Position numbers and translations under genes: made by a program. From positions 1 to 19,392 of the forward strand of contig NZ_DAXS01000066.1 of NCBI RefSeq assembly GCF_002506515.1: a stretch of 19,392 bases of DNA, given 5' to 3'. This stretch comes from Caldivirga sp. UBA161. GTDB lineage: Archaea > Thermoproteota > Thermoprotei > Thermoproteales > Thermocladiaceae. The notes under the pieces were generated by a model that searched no databases, was not told the DNA's origin, and saw only the letters and a list, made by a program, of their open reading frames with translations. Below, piece by piece: positions 6,515 through 14,017 of this stretch. Each line of letters begins with the position of its first letter. The first letter of the stretch is position 1.

Positions 6515-7270
6515 TTAACCAACCTCTTCAGGTTCCTCATACCACTTAACCCTCTCACCAATAATGGACCTAAGCCTCCACTTCATTGACTTAGGCGCCC
6601 CCTCAATTTTAAGGGAGATTTCATTAATCTTACTAATCACTTCACTAGTAATGTTAACTAAATCCCCACTACCCTTCACATATTCAATGACTCTATTTAA
6701 ATTAACCATAATGGTTTTGTACAATCCCCAGTCATTTGATGTTAGGTTGGTTAACCTATTAATGTTTAGTTCATTAACTGAATCATTATTACTTATTTTA
6801 AATTTAAATAGTAGTGCTATTATATCCTTAATATCCCTTTCACTAATACTCCATATTTGAAGCTTCGTTAAAAGTAGGTCGCTTGGCGGTATTGTGGGTT
6901 TAAAAACCTCCAACCTATCCTTAAGGTTTATGACGTGGCTTTCCCTAAACACATCCAGGAAAACATCAATCCTAGTACCACCTCTAGGATCCCTAAACAT
7001 TAATCTCTCGTAACCGTGAAGGGCATTGAAGCGTTTATCAGCCTCAATACCCATATCCTCCATTAATGAAGCTAATTTACTTGAATCCTTAGCATGAGCC
7101 ACTAAGTCTATATCCTTAGGAACCCTTGATAATGAAGGTATTTTAGAATATACGTCAGAGGCAAGTATGTAGACGGCCACACCACCAAGTAGCCTCACAG
7201 TTAATCCCCTCTCCTCACTTGAGTTAACAATCCGTAACCCCAACTCAACAATCTGCGGTACACTGGACAT
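6515..7270 (-). CDS. Minimal nucleotidyltransferase-fold protein (AbiEii-like)
   Basis: A 251-residue protein with the nucleotidyltransferase-beta signature: RLLGGVAVY (Gly29-Gly30), then PKDIDLVA with Asp53 and Asp55, and the third carboxylate Asp102 in RIDVFLDVF. It continues with PTIPPSDLLLTKLQIW and ERDIKDIIALL, a helix pattern seen in AbiEii/MenT-type and related uncharacterised nucleotidyltransferases. All catalytic acids are present, so nucleotide transfer to RNA, protein or a small molecule is plausible. The C-terminal 100 residues are helical and basic. Such proteins are often toxins, but the usual AbiEi antitoxin partner is not seen; the adjacent RHH gene is the nearest candidate, with separate promoters arguing against a classic operon. 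Family assignment is sound, function unknown. Confidence 0.75.
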   Translation of the reverse strand: MSSVPQIVELGLRIVNSSEERGLTVRLLGGVAVYILASDVYSKIPSLSRVPKDIDLVAHAKDSSKLASLMEDMGIEADKRFNALHGYERLMFRDPRGGTRIDVFLDVFRESHVINLKDRLEVFKPTIPPSDLLLTKLQIWSISERDIKDIIALLFKFKISNNDSVNELNINRLTNLTSNDWGLYKTIMVNLNRVIEYVKGSGDLVNITSEVISKINEISLKIEGAPKSMKWRLRSIIGERVKWYEEPEEVG

Positions 7271-7293
7271 GCATACTTCCTAACTGAAGGCAC

Positions 7294-7301
7294 TTTTTAA
7301 A
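7294..7301 (-). promoter_or_regulatory. TATA box of the nucleotidyltransferase gene
   Basis: TTTAAAAA on the minus strand is centred about 27 bases before the ATG at 7270. Confidence 0.6.
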
Positions 7302-7374
7302 CCCATCACCACCTTAAGGTAATTAAGCATGTGTAGGTGCAATAATACCTAGATTCACCAGGAAGGTTAGTGTT

Positions 7375-8343
7375 TTACCTTAATTCCACATCACTTAACC
7401 CATAGTTGCGTAGGAAGGTTTCTAAGTCCTGTTCCCTCGGTAGGTTTTCCTCATCACCCCTAACCATGACTACCATGGCTGCTGCAGCGGATGCCCTAAC
7501 TATAGCCCTAGATGGTGGGAGTCCCTTAAGTACCGATGCCAGGAAGACGCCTGCGTAAGCATCCCCTGCACCTATTGGATCCTTTACCGGTACTTGGAAT
7601 GCCTTTGAGCTAACGGTCTCCCCATCCCACCTAGCCACCGAACCCTTAAGCCCCATCTTTAAGATAACCCTACTAATCCCAAACCTAGCCTCCGCCTCCC
7701 TAAAAACACCCTGCGGATCCTTGGTACCGAATAGTAGCTCAGCCTCATTCTCATCAAGGAACAATACATTAACATTCCTTAACACCACCTCAACAGCCTT
7801 AACCGCATCCTCAATACTTGGCCAGAGGAGCCTCCTAATGTTTACATCAAAGGACACCATTACATTACGCCTACGGGCAATTTCAACCCCCCTAAACGCT
7901 GCCTCCCTGGCTGAGTCACTTATAGCCATTGTTATGCTGGTGGTGTGGAAGATCCTTGAATCAGCAATATACTCCTCATCCAGATCACTGGGGCTTAACG
8001 CCGAGGCAGCGGAGCCCCTCCTATAGTATAGTACGGTACTAACCCCTGGTACTGGGTAACTTCTTTGAACAAAGTATATTCCAGTGGGCCTCTCAGGGTC
8101 AAACTTAATCCTAGACACATCAACACCCTGCCCCCTAAGCCACTCATATATGAATAAGCCGAACTCATCATTACCAAGCCTCGTTATTAACCCACTCCTA
8201 AGCCCAAGCTTAGAGGCTGCTACACATACGTTAGCCTCAGAGCCTGCTGAATGCTTCTCGAAATATGCTACGTACCTTAATGGGCCTTCCGTTACGGCGT
8301 TAAACTGGACTAGGGGTTCACCTAGGGCTACTAAGTCAAGCAT
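7375..8343 (-). CDS. kdgK: 2-keto-3-deoxygluconate kinase (PfkB family)
   Basis: Phosphorylates 2-keto-3-deoxygluconate to KDPG in the semi-phosphorylative Entner-Doudoroff pathway of Thermoproteales and Sulfolobales. The 322-residue protein has the ribokinase/PfkB layout: N-terminal GEPLVQFNA, the substrate-side HSAGSEANVCVAASKLG (31-47), TRLGNDEFG (54-62), the lid region with GIYFVQR, FDVNIR (165-170), LKMGLKGS (228-235), and the catalytic DPIGAGDAYAG with Asp261 as base. These fit KDG kinases better than fructokinases, but substrate specificity is inferred. It has its own promoter in the 73-base gap behind the GTPase gene, with a palindrome between TATA box and start. No other Entner-Doudoroff genes (KDG aldolase, gluconate dehydratase) are in the window. 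Confidence 0.85.
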   Translation of the reverse strand: MLDLVALGEPLVQFNAVTEGPLRYVAYFEKHSAGSEANVCVAASKLGLRSGLITRLGNDEFGLFIYEWLRGQGVDVSRIKFDPERPTGIYFVQRSYPVPGVSTVLYYRRGSAASALSPSDLDEEYIADSRIFHTTSITMAISDSAREAAFRGVEIARRRNVMVSFDVNIRRLLWPSIEDAVKAVEVVLRNVNVLFLDENEAELLFGTKDPQGVFREAEARFGISRVILKMGLKGSVARWDGETVSSKAFQVPVKDPIGAGDAYAGVFLASVLKGLPPSRAIVRASAAAAMVVMVRGDEENLPREQDLETFLRNYGLSDVELR

Positions 8344-8345
8344 AG

Positions 8346-8360
8346 GGGTTCATTTAACCC
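8346..8360. promoter_or_regulatory. Palindrome at the KDG kinase transcription start
   Basis: GGGTT-CATTT-AACCC (minus strand GGGTTAAATGAACCC) lies between the likely TATA box and the ATG at 8343, where a bound protein would block initiation. It has five-base arms and is a candidate repressor operator. Confidence 0.4.
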
Positions 8361-8361
8361 A

Positions 8362-8370
8362 GGTATTAAG
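8362..8370 (-). promoter_or_regulatory. TATA-like element of the KDG kinase gene
   Basis: CTTAATACC on the minus strand is centred 23-24 bases before the ATG at 8343. It is weaker than the other boxes in the window. Confidence 0.4.
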
Positions 8371-8416
8371 CTATGCCGTCATGCTAATATTAATCCCAGA
8401 AACAGATGAAGTGGTG

Positions 8417-9163
8417 CTACGATGGTTTATCACCACCAGTCAGTACCTGCTCCATAATGGCGTGTAGCCTATCAAGCCCCTGCCCATTAACTGAACTCAC
8501 GGGTATTGGTTCAGATAGAATATTAACGCTCCTAATCACACTACCTATCCTCGACACTAATTCTGACCCACCCTTAACCTCTAGGTAATCTGGGTCCTCA
8601 ATCATGTTCTCAATCTCCTCAATCTCCTCCTCAGTCAGTAAATCAGCCTTATTAAGTACATTAACCTGGGTCTTCTGAATCCTCAACTGTACTGATAGTG
8701 ATAGGAGTAGGCTTGAGGCAAGGCCCAGTGGTGTTCTTGCATGTACTGAGTCTATTACGAAGAGAACCATGGACTTATCCATAGTTAACCTATCCACCAC
8801 CAAGGGTCCAGTATCCCTGAAGGCAAACATTTCAAGCTGGCCAGGCGTATCCACTATTAGGTAGGTTGGGTCCAGGTCACTTATCTGCTGCTTAATGTCA
8901 TCAATCCTAGTCACTATTAGGTCAACGGCAGCTATTAATGATGCGTTTGGGCCAAGCTTATACTTCCTCATTATGCCCCTAGCGGATACGTAATCCCTAA
9001 TATCAATATCAGGTGTGTAGGGTAGGTATTCGGCAGCTGGGTCTAGGTTAAGTACACTGACGTAGTTATCCTGGTTCTCCAAGTAGTCGGCTAAGGCTGA
9101 GGTTAATGTTGACTTCCCTGAACCCGCTGTACCAGTTATGAATACTGCAAGTATGTTAACCAC
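8417..9163 (-). CDS. GPN-loop GTPase
   Basis: A 248-residue GTPase of the GPN (XAB1/Npa3) family; eukaryotic relatives help assemble RNA polymerase II, while archaeal members are dimeric GTPases of uncertain role. Walker A is GTAGSGKST (11-19). The family-defining Gly-Pro-Asn is at 71-73 (KLGPNASL), G3 is DTPGQLE (105-111), G4 is NKADL (171-175) and G5 is SSVNGQG (223-229), so every motif is intact. The start is a GTG overlapping the last bases of SRP19, with a G-rich sequence (GGAGGG) abutting it. SRP19 and this gene therefore form one transcript. The acidic helix 177-191 (TEEEIEEIENMIED) is normal for the family. Confidence 0.93.
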   Translation of the reverse strand: MVNILAVFITGTAGSGKSTLTSALADYLENQDNYVSVLNLDPAAEYLPYTPDIDIRDYVSARGIMRKYKLGPNASLIAAVDLIVTRIDDIKQQISDLDPTYLIVDTPGQLEMFAFRDTGPLVVDRLTMDKSMVLFVIDSVHARTPLGLASSLLLSLSVQLRIQKTQVNVLNKADLLTEEEIEEIENMIEDPDYLEVKGGSELVSRIGSVIRSVNILSEPIPVSSVNGQGLDRLHAIMEQVLTGGDKPS

Positions 9164-9458
9164 CCCTCCTACTATTCTTCACTATTTGGGCTAGTTTCTT
9201 AATAAGGCTTCTCCTACTATAACCCTCAACCTTGTAAACGTATATGCAGCCTGAGTAATCTTCCTCAAACCAATGCCTAGGATGCTTCTTCTCAGGGTGA
9301 GCCTCATACTTAAGCCCAAGCATTGAAGCAGCCTTAATTAATTCATCCAATGTAGGCTTCCCCACAGCCAACTGCCTAGGCGCAACTCTGCCATTACTCC
9401 TACTTACGGTTGAATCAATGTTAATCCTCCACACAACCCAGTAATCCTTCCTACCCAT
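9156..9458 (-). CDS. srp19: Signal recognition particle 19 kDa protein (SRP19)
   Basis: Binds 7S RNA and prepares it for SRP54, so that ribosomes making membrane proteins are targeted to the translocon. From the ATG at 9458 the protein has 100 residues, the normal archaeal length. It begins MGRKDYWVVWRINIDST, the universal SRP19 opening (strand beta-1 with the D-S-T-x-S-R-S-x-G-R RNA-binding stretch), and contains the conserved KKHPRHW segment and a basic C-terminus. An open frame extends upstream to a TTG at 9515, but the TATA box at 9484-9491 lies inside that extension, exactly 25-29 bases before the ATG, so the shorter start is right. The GTPase gene overlaps its stop. Confidence 0.93.
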   Translation of the reverse strand: MGRKDYWVVWRINIDSTVSRSNGRVAPRQLAVGKPTLDELIKAASMLGLKYEAHPEKKHPRHWFEEDYSGCIYVYKVEGYSRRSLIKKLAQIVKNSRRGG

Positions 9459-9483
9459 TTCAGTAACTTGCCAGGTAACATAG

Positions 9484-9491
9484 TATTTAAA
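9484..9491 (-). promoter_or_regulatory. TATA box of the SRP19-GPN GTPase operon
   Basis: TTTAAATA on the minus strand is centred about 29 bases before the ATG at 9458. It also excludes an upstream TTG start for SRP19. Confidence 0.65.
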
Positions 9492-9585
9492 CTTACTTAG
9501 GCTTGGCTTTAACAATATGATTCTAATTCCCTTTAATCACCATACCCATGATGTTCATTTACGTAACTACCCTAATAGGTTTAAT

Positions 9586-10374
9586 TTACGGTAATCCAGA
9601 TGTAGACTTATAACTCTGTATTATTGCCTTCACCTTATCCATTAATCCACTTTGATGGCTTTCCCTCTCAATGAATTTAATAGTCTGCGATACGAACAAT
9701 TCATCACGCTTATCCCTACACCTAACCCATATCCTACCATTCTGACCCACTGTTACATCGCAGTTGAGTTCATCCTTAAACATATTCACCATTGATCCCT
9801 TCTTCCCTATGACCCTAGGTACCTTAACCGGGTCTATTTCAATAACAGTACCATCCTCAATCCTACCTAACCTAGATTCCTTAATTGTTAATGTTACTGG
9901 ATAATCCTTAGCCAGGTTGAAGTCACTTATTTTAGCAAGGACTATATCACTTACGTTCAGTATGTTCCTTAAATCCGCAGTAACAACATCAATGGGCTTC
10001 AAGGTGGCTTCATTAATTGGTAAGTAAGCCGAGTACGGGGACTTAATGTCAACCTCCCAACCATTAACCAATATATCTATCACGTAACCTATTACTATAT
10101 CCCCCTGCCTCGGCTTATAGGCCCCATTCAGTGGTATTACCTGAACCTCCATAGGCTTCACGTCACCCTTAATATTAATCATAGCCACTGTTGCGGCATA
10201 CGCCTTATCACCCTCCCAGTAAACTGACCCAACTATGACGTAGTCATTGCTCTTCCCACCAATTAAATCCCCAGGCAGCACTATCATTCTGTCAGTGACG
10301 TTAAGCATAGGTGAGGGTACTTGACTGGGAATAATAAGCGTTGCTAATGATTGTGAATCTTGAATGGTAATCAA
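9586..10374 (-). CDS. rrp4: Exosome complex RNA-binding protein Rrp4
   Basis: A cap subunit of the archaeal RNA exosome that gathers RNA over the Rrp41-Rrp42 ring for 3'-to-5' decay or tailing. Three domains are visible in order: an N-terminal domain with the diagnostic LPGDLIGG (33-40), an S1 domain (about 86-165, GDIVIGYVIDILVNGWEVDI), and a KH domain (about 176-240) with the IGKKG loop (189-193). It runs 262 residues from a TTG at 10374, which is about 27 bases from a TATA box. An ATG at 10308 would remove 22 residues that are not typical of Rrp4, leaving a 240-residue protein of usual length, so the start is uncertain. No rrp41 or rrp42 is adjacent here, unlike in many archaea. Confidence 0.93.
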   Translation of the reverse strand: MITIQDSQSLATLIIPSQVPSPMLNVTDRMIVLPGDLIGGKSNDYVIVGSVYWEGDKAYAATVAMINIKGDVKPMEVQVIPLNGAYKPRQGDIVIGYVIDILVNGWEVDIKSPYSAYLPINEATLKPIDVVTADLRNILNVSDIVLAKISDFNLAKDYPVTLTIKESRLGRIEDGTVIEIDPVKVPRVIGKKGSMVNMFKDELNCDVTVGQNGRIWVRCRDKRDELFVSQTIKFIERESHQSGLMDKVKAIIQSYKSTSGLP

Positions 10375-10397
10375 CTAGGTTAATACTTTTAACCACC

Positions 10398-10405
10398 TCT
10401 ATAAA
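10398..10405 (-). promoter_or_regulatory. TATA box of rrp4
   Basis: TTTATAGA on the minus strand is centred 27 bases before the TTG at 10374. It shares an 86-base divergent intergenic region with the promoter of the DUF2203 gene. Confidence 0.5.
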
Positions 10406-10431
10406 CCCAGTAACCCCCAGATTAATTACGC

Positions 10432-10437
10432 TTAAAT
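10432..10437 (+). promoter_or_regulatory. TATA-like element of the DUF2203 gene
   Basis: TTAAAT is centred 26 bases before the ATG at 10461; leaderless spacing. Confidence 0.45.
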
Positions 10438-10460
10438 GCAGCAGCAGTTAAGGTTAAGCC

Positions 10461-10817
10461 ATGGGTAAACGCACCCATACCTTCACGGTTAATGAGGCTA
10501 ACTTAATAGTTACGGAAATTAAGCCAGTGTTAGGCGGCTTAATGGAGGCGTATAGGGAAGGCGAATTAGGCATTGTACGTGATCAGTCAAGGTGGTTGAT
10601 TAAATTATCCCATAGGCTTGGCTTCAGCATAAACACTAGGCTTGGTATAATTCACTTCCCAACGTTATACAAGGGTAGTTATGATGCCTTACTATGCTAT
10701 AGGTTCAGTGAACCTAAGGTAATGTATTGGCATTGGGTTGATAGTACCGTTAGGATGAGGATAAGGAATATTAACCTATTCGGCCCCAGGGGGATTGAGA
10801 ATAAGGAGGCTGGTTAA
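10461..10817 (+). CDS. DUF2203 family protein
   Basis: A 118-residue protein with the DUF2203 layout: an N-terminal strand-helix opening (HTFTVNEANLIVTEIKPVLG), a helical middle, then the conserved C-terminal run LGIIHFPTLYKG, LCYRFSEPKVMYWH. In this family the run reads as a beta hairpin with conserved Phe-Pro, Leu-Cys-Tyr/Trp, Glu-Pro and Tyr-Trp-His. No biochemical function is established; the buried Cys and His could bind a metal, but that is a guess. It is divergently promoted from rrp4 and is followed, after 63 bases with their own promoter, by the ABC transporter genes. Confidence 0.75.
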   Translation: MGKRTHTFTVNEANLIVTEIKPVLGGLMEAYREGELGIVRDQSRWLIKLSHRLGFSINTRLGIIHFPTLYKGSYDALLCYRFSEPKVMYWHWVDSTVRMRIRNINLFGPRGIENKEAG

Positions 10818-10844
10818 CTGTAAAGCATTAATGGGTTAGAAACG

Positions 10845-10852
10845 TTTATAAA
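10845..10852 (+). promoter_or_regulatory. TATA box of the ABC exporter operon
   Basis: A strong TTTATAAA lies 28-36 bases before the ATG at 10881, so a leader of a few bases is expected. The perfect palindrome CGATATCG (10866-10873) sits between box and start and could be an operator. Confidence 0.65.
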
Positions 10853-10880
10853 CTGAGCCGAGTATCGATATCGGATAGCT

Positions 10881-11885
10881 ATGCCATCAGATTCAGCTAT
10901 AAGGGCCATAAACTTGACTAAGCGCTATGGCCCAATATTGGCTGTGGACCACATTAACTTTGACGTAAAGTATGGTGAGGTGTTTGGCTTCCTAGGCCCC
11001 AATGGTGCTGGGAAAACAACCACCATAAAGATGCTGACCACTGTAACCAGGCCCACTGAGGGTACGGCATTAGTGAATGGTTACGATATTGTTAAGCAAC
11101 CTGCTAAGGTGAGGGAATCGATTGGTGTTGTTCCGCAGGAGTATACTAGTGATGAGGATTTAACAGGTTGGGAGAACCTAATGCTAATAGCCAGCCTATA
11201 CGGGATACCTAAGAAGGAGGCTAAGGAGAGGGCTACTGAATTACTTAATCTAGTTGAGCTATCTCATGCAGCGGATAGAAAGGTTGAAACATACTCTGGT
11301 GGTATGAGGAGGAGGCTTGAGATAGCCATGGGTTTAATTAATAGGCCTAAGATACTGTTCCTTGATGAACCAACCCTAGGTCTCGATGCCCAAACGAGGG
11401 CTGCAATATGGTCGTATGTTTATAAGCTTAAGGAGCAGTTGGGTACAACAATATTCGTAACCACCCACTACCTTGAGGAGGCTGATCAATATTGTGATAG
11501 GATAGCCATAATTGATCACGGTAAGATACTAGCCATGGGGACACCTAGGGATTTAAAGGAGAGCATTGGAGGTGACGTGGTTTCAATACAGGTTGCCGGT
11601 AACCCTGAACTTGCAGTTAAGGTGCTTCAGGGTGTTGATGGTTTAAGTGACGTTAAGGTTGTTGAGGGTTACGTTAGGTTTAAGGTTAAGGATGGGAGCA
11701 GGGCTGCGCCAGTAATATTTGACATATTGAGTAAGGCTGGGATTAGGGTAATGAGCATATCGATTAAGGAGCCCTCAATGGATGAGGTCTTCATGGAGTA
11801 CACAGGCCATAGCCTAAGGGAGGAGTGGGGTAGTAGGGAGGAGGCTATGGCCATGAGGAGGATTATAAACACTGCCAGGAGGTGA
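10881..11885 (+). CDS. ABC-2 type exporter, ATP-binding subunit (DrrA-like)
   Basis: The ATPase of a two-gene exporter of the daunorubicin-resistance (DrrA/CcmA) family; a dimer powers the membrane subunit encoded next. Walker A is GPNGAGKT (39-46), the Q-loop Gln86 is in GVVPQEY, the signature is YSGGMRRRLEIA (138-149), Walker B is ILFLDEPTLGLD (158-169) and the switch His196 is in TTHYLEEA. The ~100-residue C-terminal extension ending in EPSMDEVFMEYTGHSL is the usual mark of this subfamily. The substrate cannot be read from the sequence; drugs, lipids or polysaccharide precursors are all possible. Its end carries the strong Shine-Dalgarno sequence of the permease gene. Confidence 0.92.
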   Translation: MPSDSAIRAINLTKRYGPILAVDHINFDVKYGEVFGFLGPNGAGKTTTIKMLTTVTRPTEGTALVNGYDIVKQPAKVRESIGVVPQEYTSDEDLTGWENLMLIASLYGIPKKEAKERATELLNLVELSHAADRKVETYSGGMRRRLEIAMGLINRPKILFLDEPTLGLDAQTRAAIWSYVYKLKEQLGTTIFVTTHYLEEADQYCDRIAIIDHGKILAMGTPRDLKESIGGDVVSIQVAGNPELAVKVLQGVDGLSDVKVVEGYVRFKVKDGSRAAPVIFDILSKAGIRVMSISIKEPSMDEVFMEYTGHSLREEWGSREEAMAMRRIINTARR

Positions 11886-11886
11886 T
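11878..11886 (+). promoter_or_regulatory. Shine-Dalgarno site of the ABC permease gene
   Basis: GGAGGTGAT overlaps the stop of the ATPase gene and ends five bases before the permease ATG at 11892. It is one of few strong ribosome-binding sites in the window, as expected inside an operon in an organism with leaderless first genes. Confidence 0.75.
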
Positions 11887-11891
11887 GGGGA

Positions 11892-12761
11892 ATGGGTAAT
11901 CCACTCCATGGCCTATGGGCCCTAACTGATAGGGAACTTAAAAAGTGGTATAAAGCGCCAGTGGTCCTAATAGTAACCTTGATTCAGCCAATAGTTTGGT
12001 TAGCATTCTTCGGTAAGTCAATGAACATGGCTTCAATATTCACTAACGGCAGCGTTAACATACCTGGATTAAACATACCTAAGCAGGTCATTGATCAAAT
12101 AGCTCAAGCCTACTTAAAGTCAACCTTCGGAACAACAGACTACTTCTCATTCCTAGCCGCATCAATGGTTGCTCAAATAACCTTCTTCACGGCAATGAAC
12201 AGCGGCATGAGTATAGTGTGGGATAGGAGATTAGGCGTTTTAGGTAAGTTACTTACAACACCTGTACCTAGGGGTAGTATAATAATGGGTAAGGTACTTA
12301 ACTCAGTGATAAGGTCACTTGCCCAAGCCACCATAGTGTTACTAATAGCTGTACTCCTAGGCATGAAGTTCAACACTAAGTTAACCCCACTTGAATTTGC
12401 CTTAAGCGTAATTGGCGTATACGCGGCATTAACATTGCTTTCCCTAGGATTCTCATCATTGTACTTAACCCTAGCGCTTCGCTCAACCAATTGGCAGTCC
12501 CAAATGGCTATAATAAACCTGCTCAATATGCCGTTAATGTTTGCAAGCAACTCCTTTTACCCAATAAAGATGATGCCCTGGTGGCTTAGGCCAATAGCCT
12601 ACATTAACCCATTAACATACGTTAACGATGTAACTAGGGGCCTACTGCTGGGTGTTTCATCATTCAGCGTACCCATGGATTTCCTATACCTAACAATATT
12701 CGCAGTGGTGTTCTCAGCGATAGGAATAGTGTTATCCTGGCGCTTCCTAAGTGAAGCCTAA
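11892..12761 (+). CDS. ABC-2 type exporter, permease subunit (DrrB-like)
   Basis: A 289-residue membrane subunit of the ABC-2 family. The N-terminus LWALTDRELKKWYKAPVVLIVTLIQPIVWLAFFG has the amphipathic elbow helix and first span (split here as LWALTDRELKKWYKAP and VVLIVTLIQPIVWLAFFG). Then come a short external loop (about 45-80), spans near 85-105, 135-155, 170-195 and 205-220, and a last span near 255-285. The motif WDRRLGVLGKLLTTPVPR is the conserved cytoplasmic coupling loop of DrrB-type permeases, and INPLTYVNDVTRGLLLG is the family's usual C-terminal loop. It follows the ATPase gene by six bases. Confidence 0.92.
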   Translation: MGNPLHGLWALTDRELKKWYKAPVVLIVTLIQPIVWLAFFGKSMNMASIFTNGSVNIPGLNIPKQVIDQIAQAYLKSTFGTTDYFSFLAASMVAQITFFTAMNSGMSIVWDRRLGVLGKLLTTPVPRGSIIMGKVLNSVIRSLAQATIVLLIAVLLGMKFNTKLTPLEFALSVIGVYAALTLLSLGFSSLYLTLALRSTNWQSQMAIINLLNMPLMFASNSFYPIKMMPWWLRPIAYINPLTYVNDVTRGLLLGVSSFSVPMDFLYLTIFAVVFSAIGIVLSWRFLSEA

Positions 12762-12843
12762 ACTCATTAGATATTTAATGCTTAGGATTAAATCATAAGG
12801 TTATTAAGGTCAATAAGCTAAACTGGATGCAGCCTAGCTATGC

Positions 12844-12867
12844 AGGCGCCTAATGGATTATTTATAC
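12844..12867 (+). promoter_or_regulatory. Palindrome and strong TATA box in the 12762-12961 gap
   Basis: The perfect palindrome AGGCGCCT (12844-12851) is followed by TTTATAC (12861-12867) in an A/T-rich setting. Initiation about 25 bases on would give the ArlJ-like gene a leader of roughly 70 bases, or make a short RNA. No open frame of note lies in the gap. Confidence 0.4.
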
Positions 12868-12935
12868 CTAGCTTAATAAGCATCCGCAATGTAGGGTTAT
12901 TACGGCTTCAACGTTAACCTACATGCATACATGTG

Positions 12936-12943
12936 GATTTAAG
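12936..12943 (+). promoter_or_regulatory. TATA-like element of the ArlJ-like gene
   Basis: GATTTAAG lies about 22 bases before the ATG at 12962. Directly upstream is the imperfect dyad ACATGCATACATGT (12920-12933). Confidence 0.4.
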
Positions 12944-12961
12944 CCGCCCAGTAATTAGTGT

Positions 12962-13972
12962 ATGAGGATTAGGGAGTTAGTTAACTTAACTTTACTGATT
13001 TTAATGTCTCCTTTAGTTGGTTGTGAGGAGGCTATTAGGTTAATTGGCGATAATATTGAGTTAACTAAGGCTGGTAAAGCATTATTAACCATGGCTAGGC
13101 ATTATGAGCAGAGTGGTATAAGTTATGATGCGTACTTTGAGTTTCTTAACCAGAGGTTCAGCAATATGGTTGAGGATTGGAGGAGGATGAGTAGTGAAGT
13201 TAATTTAAGTGTGTTAATGTTAACAATGGCGTTGGTTATGCTTGAGGCCTTAATGATAATGCTAATAGGCGTCGGGTTAGCTGGTTCAATTCTTATCCTA
13301 GCACCACTGCTACTAATACCCCTTATTCACGTTAATCAATTGAAGCTATACGAATATGATTACGTTAAACCCACCACCATAGGCTTCACCTCAGCATTAT
13401 TAGTATACTTAATTACACATTCCTTAAACTACGCAATAATGGCCTTCTCACTGGGCTTCTCAATACTATACATGCCCCAATTCCTCAATTTCATAAGGCT
13501 CATTGTAAACCTGGAGCAAAGGATTATGGAGCCTATACTTGAGTTAACCTGGAATCCTAATCCAAGGGAAATAATGGGCTCATCCATTATTGAACGCGAA
13601 TTCTCAAGGATAAGGGATATAGCCCACAGTATTGGTGCACCATACTTCGTAACCAGGGCCGCTAGGGTAGTTGATTCACTGGTTTTTCAAATTAGGAGCA
13701 TGTTTAGGGATAATGTGGTTTACGGAGTGCTAATACCTATTAACTACATTGCGTTAATTGAATTCCTTAAATTCATAAATGGTACAATCTCAGCGGCTAC
13801 CATTAATGCTTCCTTTAATTCACCCTTCAATTACCACGTACCATCAGTAATGCTGCTGGCCTCAGCATTAACCACGGCAGTGTTAACCGGTAAGGTTATT
13901 CATAGTATTGGCTTAGGTTTATCAATAATGTGCCTATTCCTCATCCCCCTCCTAATCATCGCTCCCCATTAG
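12962..13972 (+). CDS. Polytopic membrane protein, possibly ArlJ/TadC-like (T2SSF)
   Basis: A 336-residue protein with about seven membrane spans: near 82-102, 104-122, 138-156, 158-176, 251-270, 294-312 and 314-333. The N-terminal 80 residues are cytoplasmic and helical (AGKALLTMARHYEQSG...EDWRRM), like the GspF/ArlJ cytoplasmic domain that contacts a secretion ATPase. A second cytoplasmic helical stretch (180-250) separates the spans. The last hairpin, ASALTTAVLTGKVIHSIGLG, resembles the conserved end of ArlJ. It is shorter than ArlJ (about 550), and there is no ArlI-type ATPase or pilin gene nearby, so the family call is tentative. The next gene encodes a single-span protein and is the natural partner candidate. 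Confidence 0.55.
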   Translation: MRIRELVNLTLLILMSPLVGCEEAIRLIGDNIELTKAGKALLTMARHYEQSGISYDAYFEFLNQRFSNMVEDWRRMSSEVNLSVLMLTMALVMLEALMIMLIGVGLAGSILILAPLLLIPLIHVNQLKLYEYDYVKPTTIGFTSALLVYLITHSLNYAIMAFSLGFSILYMPQFLNFIRLIVNLEQRIMEPILELTWNPNPREIMGSSIIEREFSRIRDIAHSIGAPYFVTRAARVVDSLVFQIRSMFRDNVVYGVLIPINYIALIEFLKFINGTISAATINASFNSPFNYHVPSVMLLASALTTAVLTGKVIHSIGLGLSIMCLFLIPLLIIAPH

Positions 13973-13986
13973 AATGTGGGGCAATA

Positions 13987-13996
13987 TTTTTATATT
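13987..13996 (+). promoter_or_regulatory. TATA box of the Roadblock-like membrane protein gene
   Basis: An A/T run (TTTTTATATT) is centred about 26 bases before the ATG at 14018; leaderless spacing. It shows the gene can be expressed apart from the one before it. Confidence 0.6.
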
Positions 13997-14017
13997 AACT
14001 CAGTGAACTAACACATA

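Noticed and set aside
9156..9515. 119-residue version of SRP19 starting at TTG 9515
   Set aside because: The TATA box lies within the extra 19 codons, and SRP19 proteins begin at the KDYWVVW strand; the ATG at 9458 fits both.
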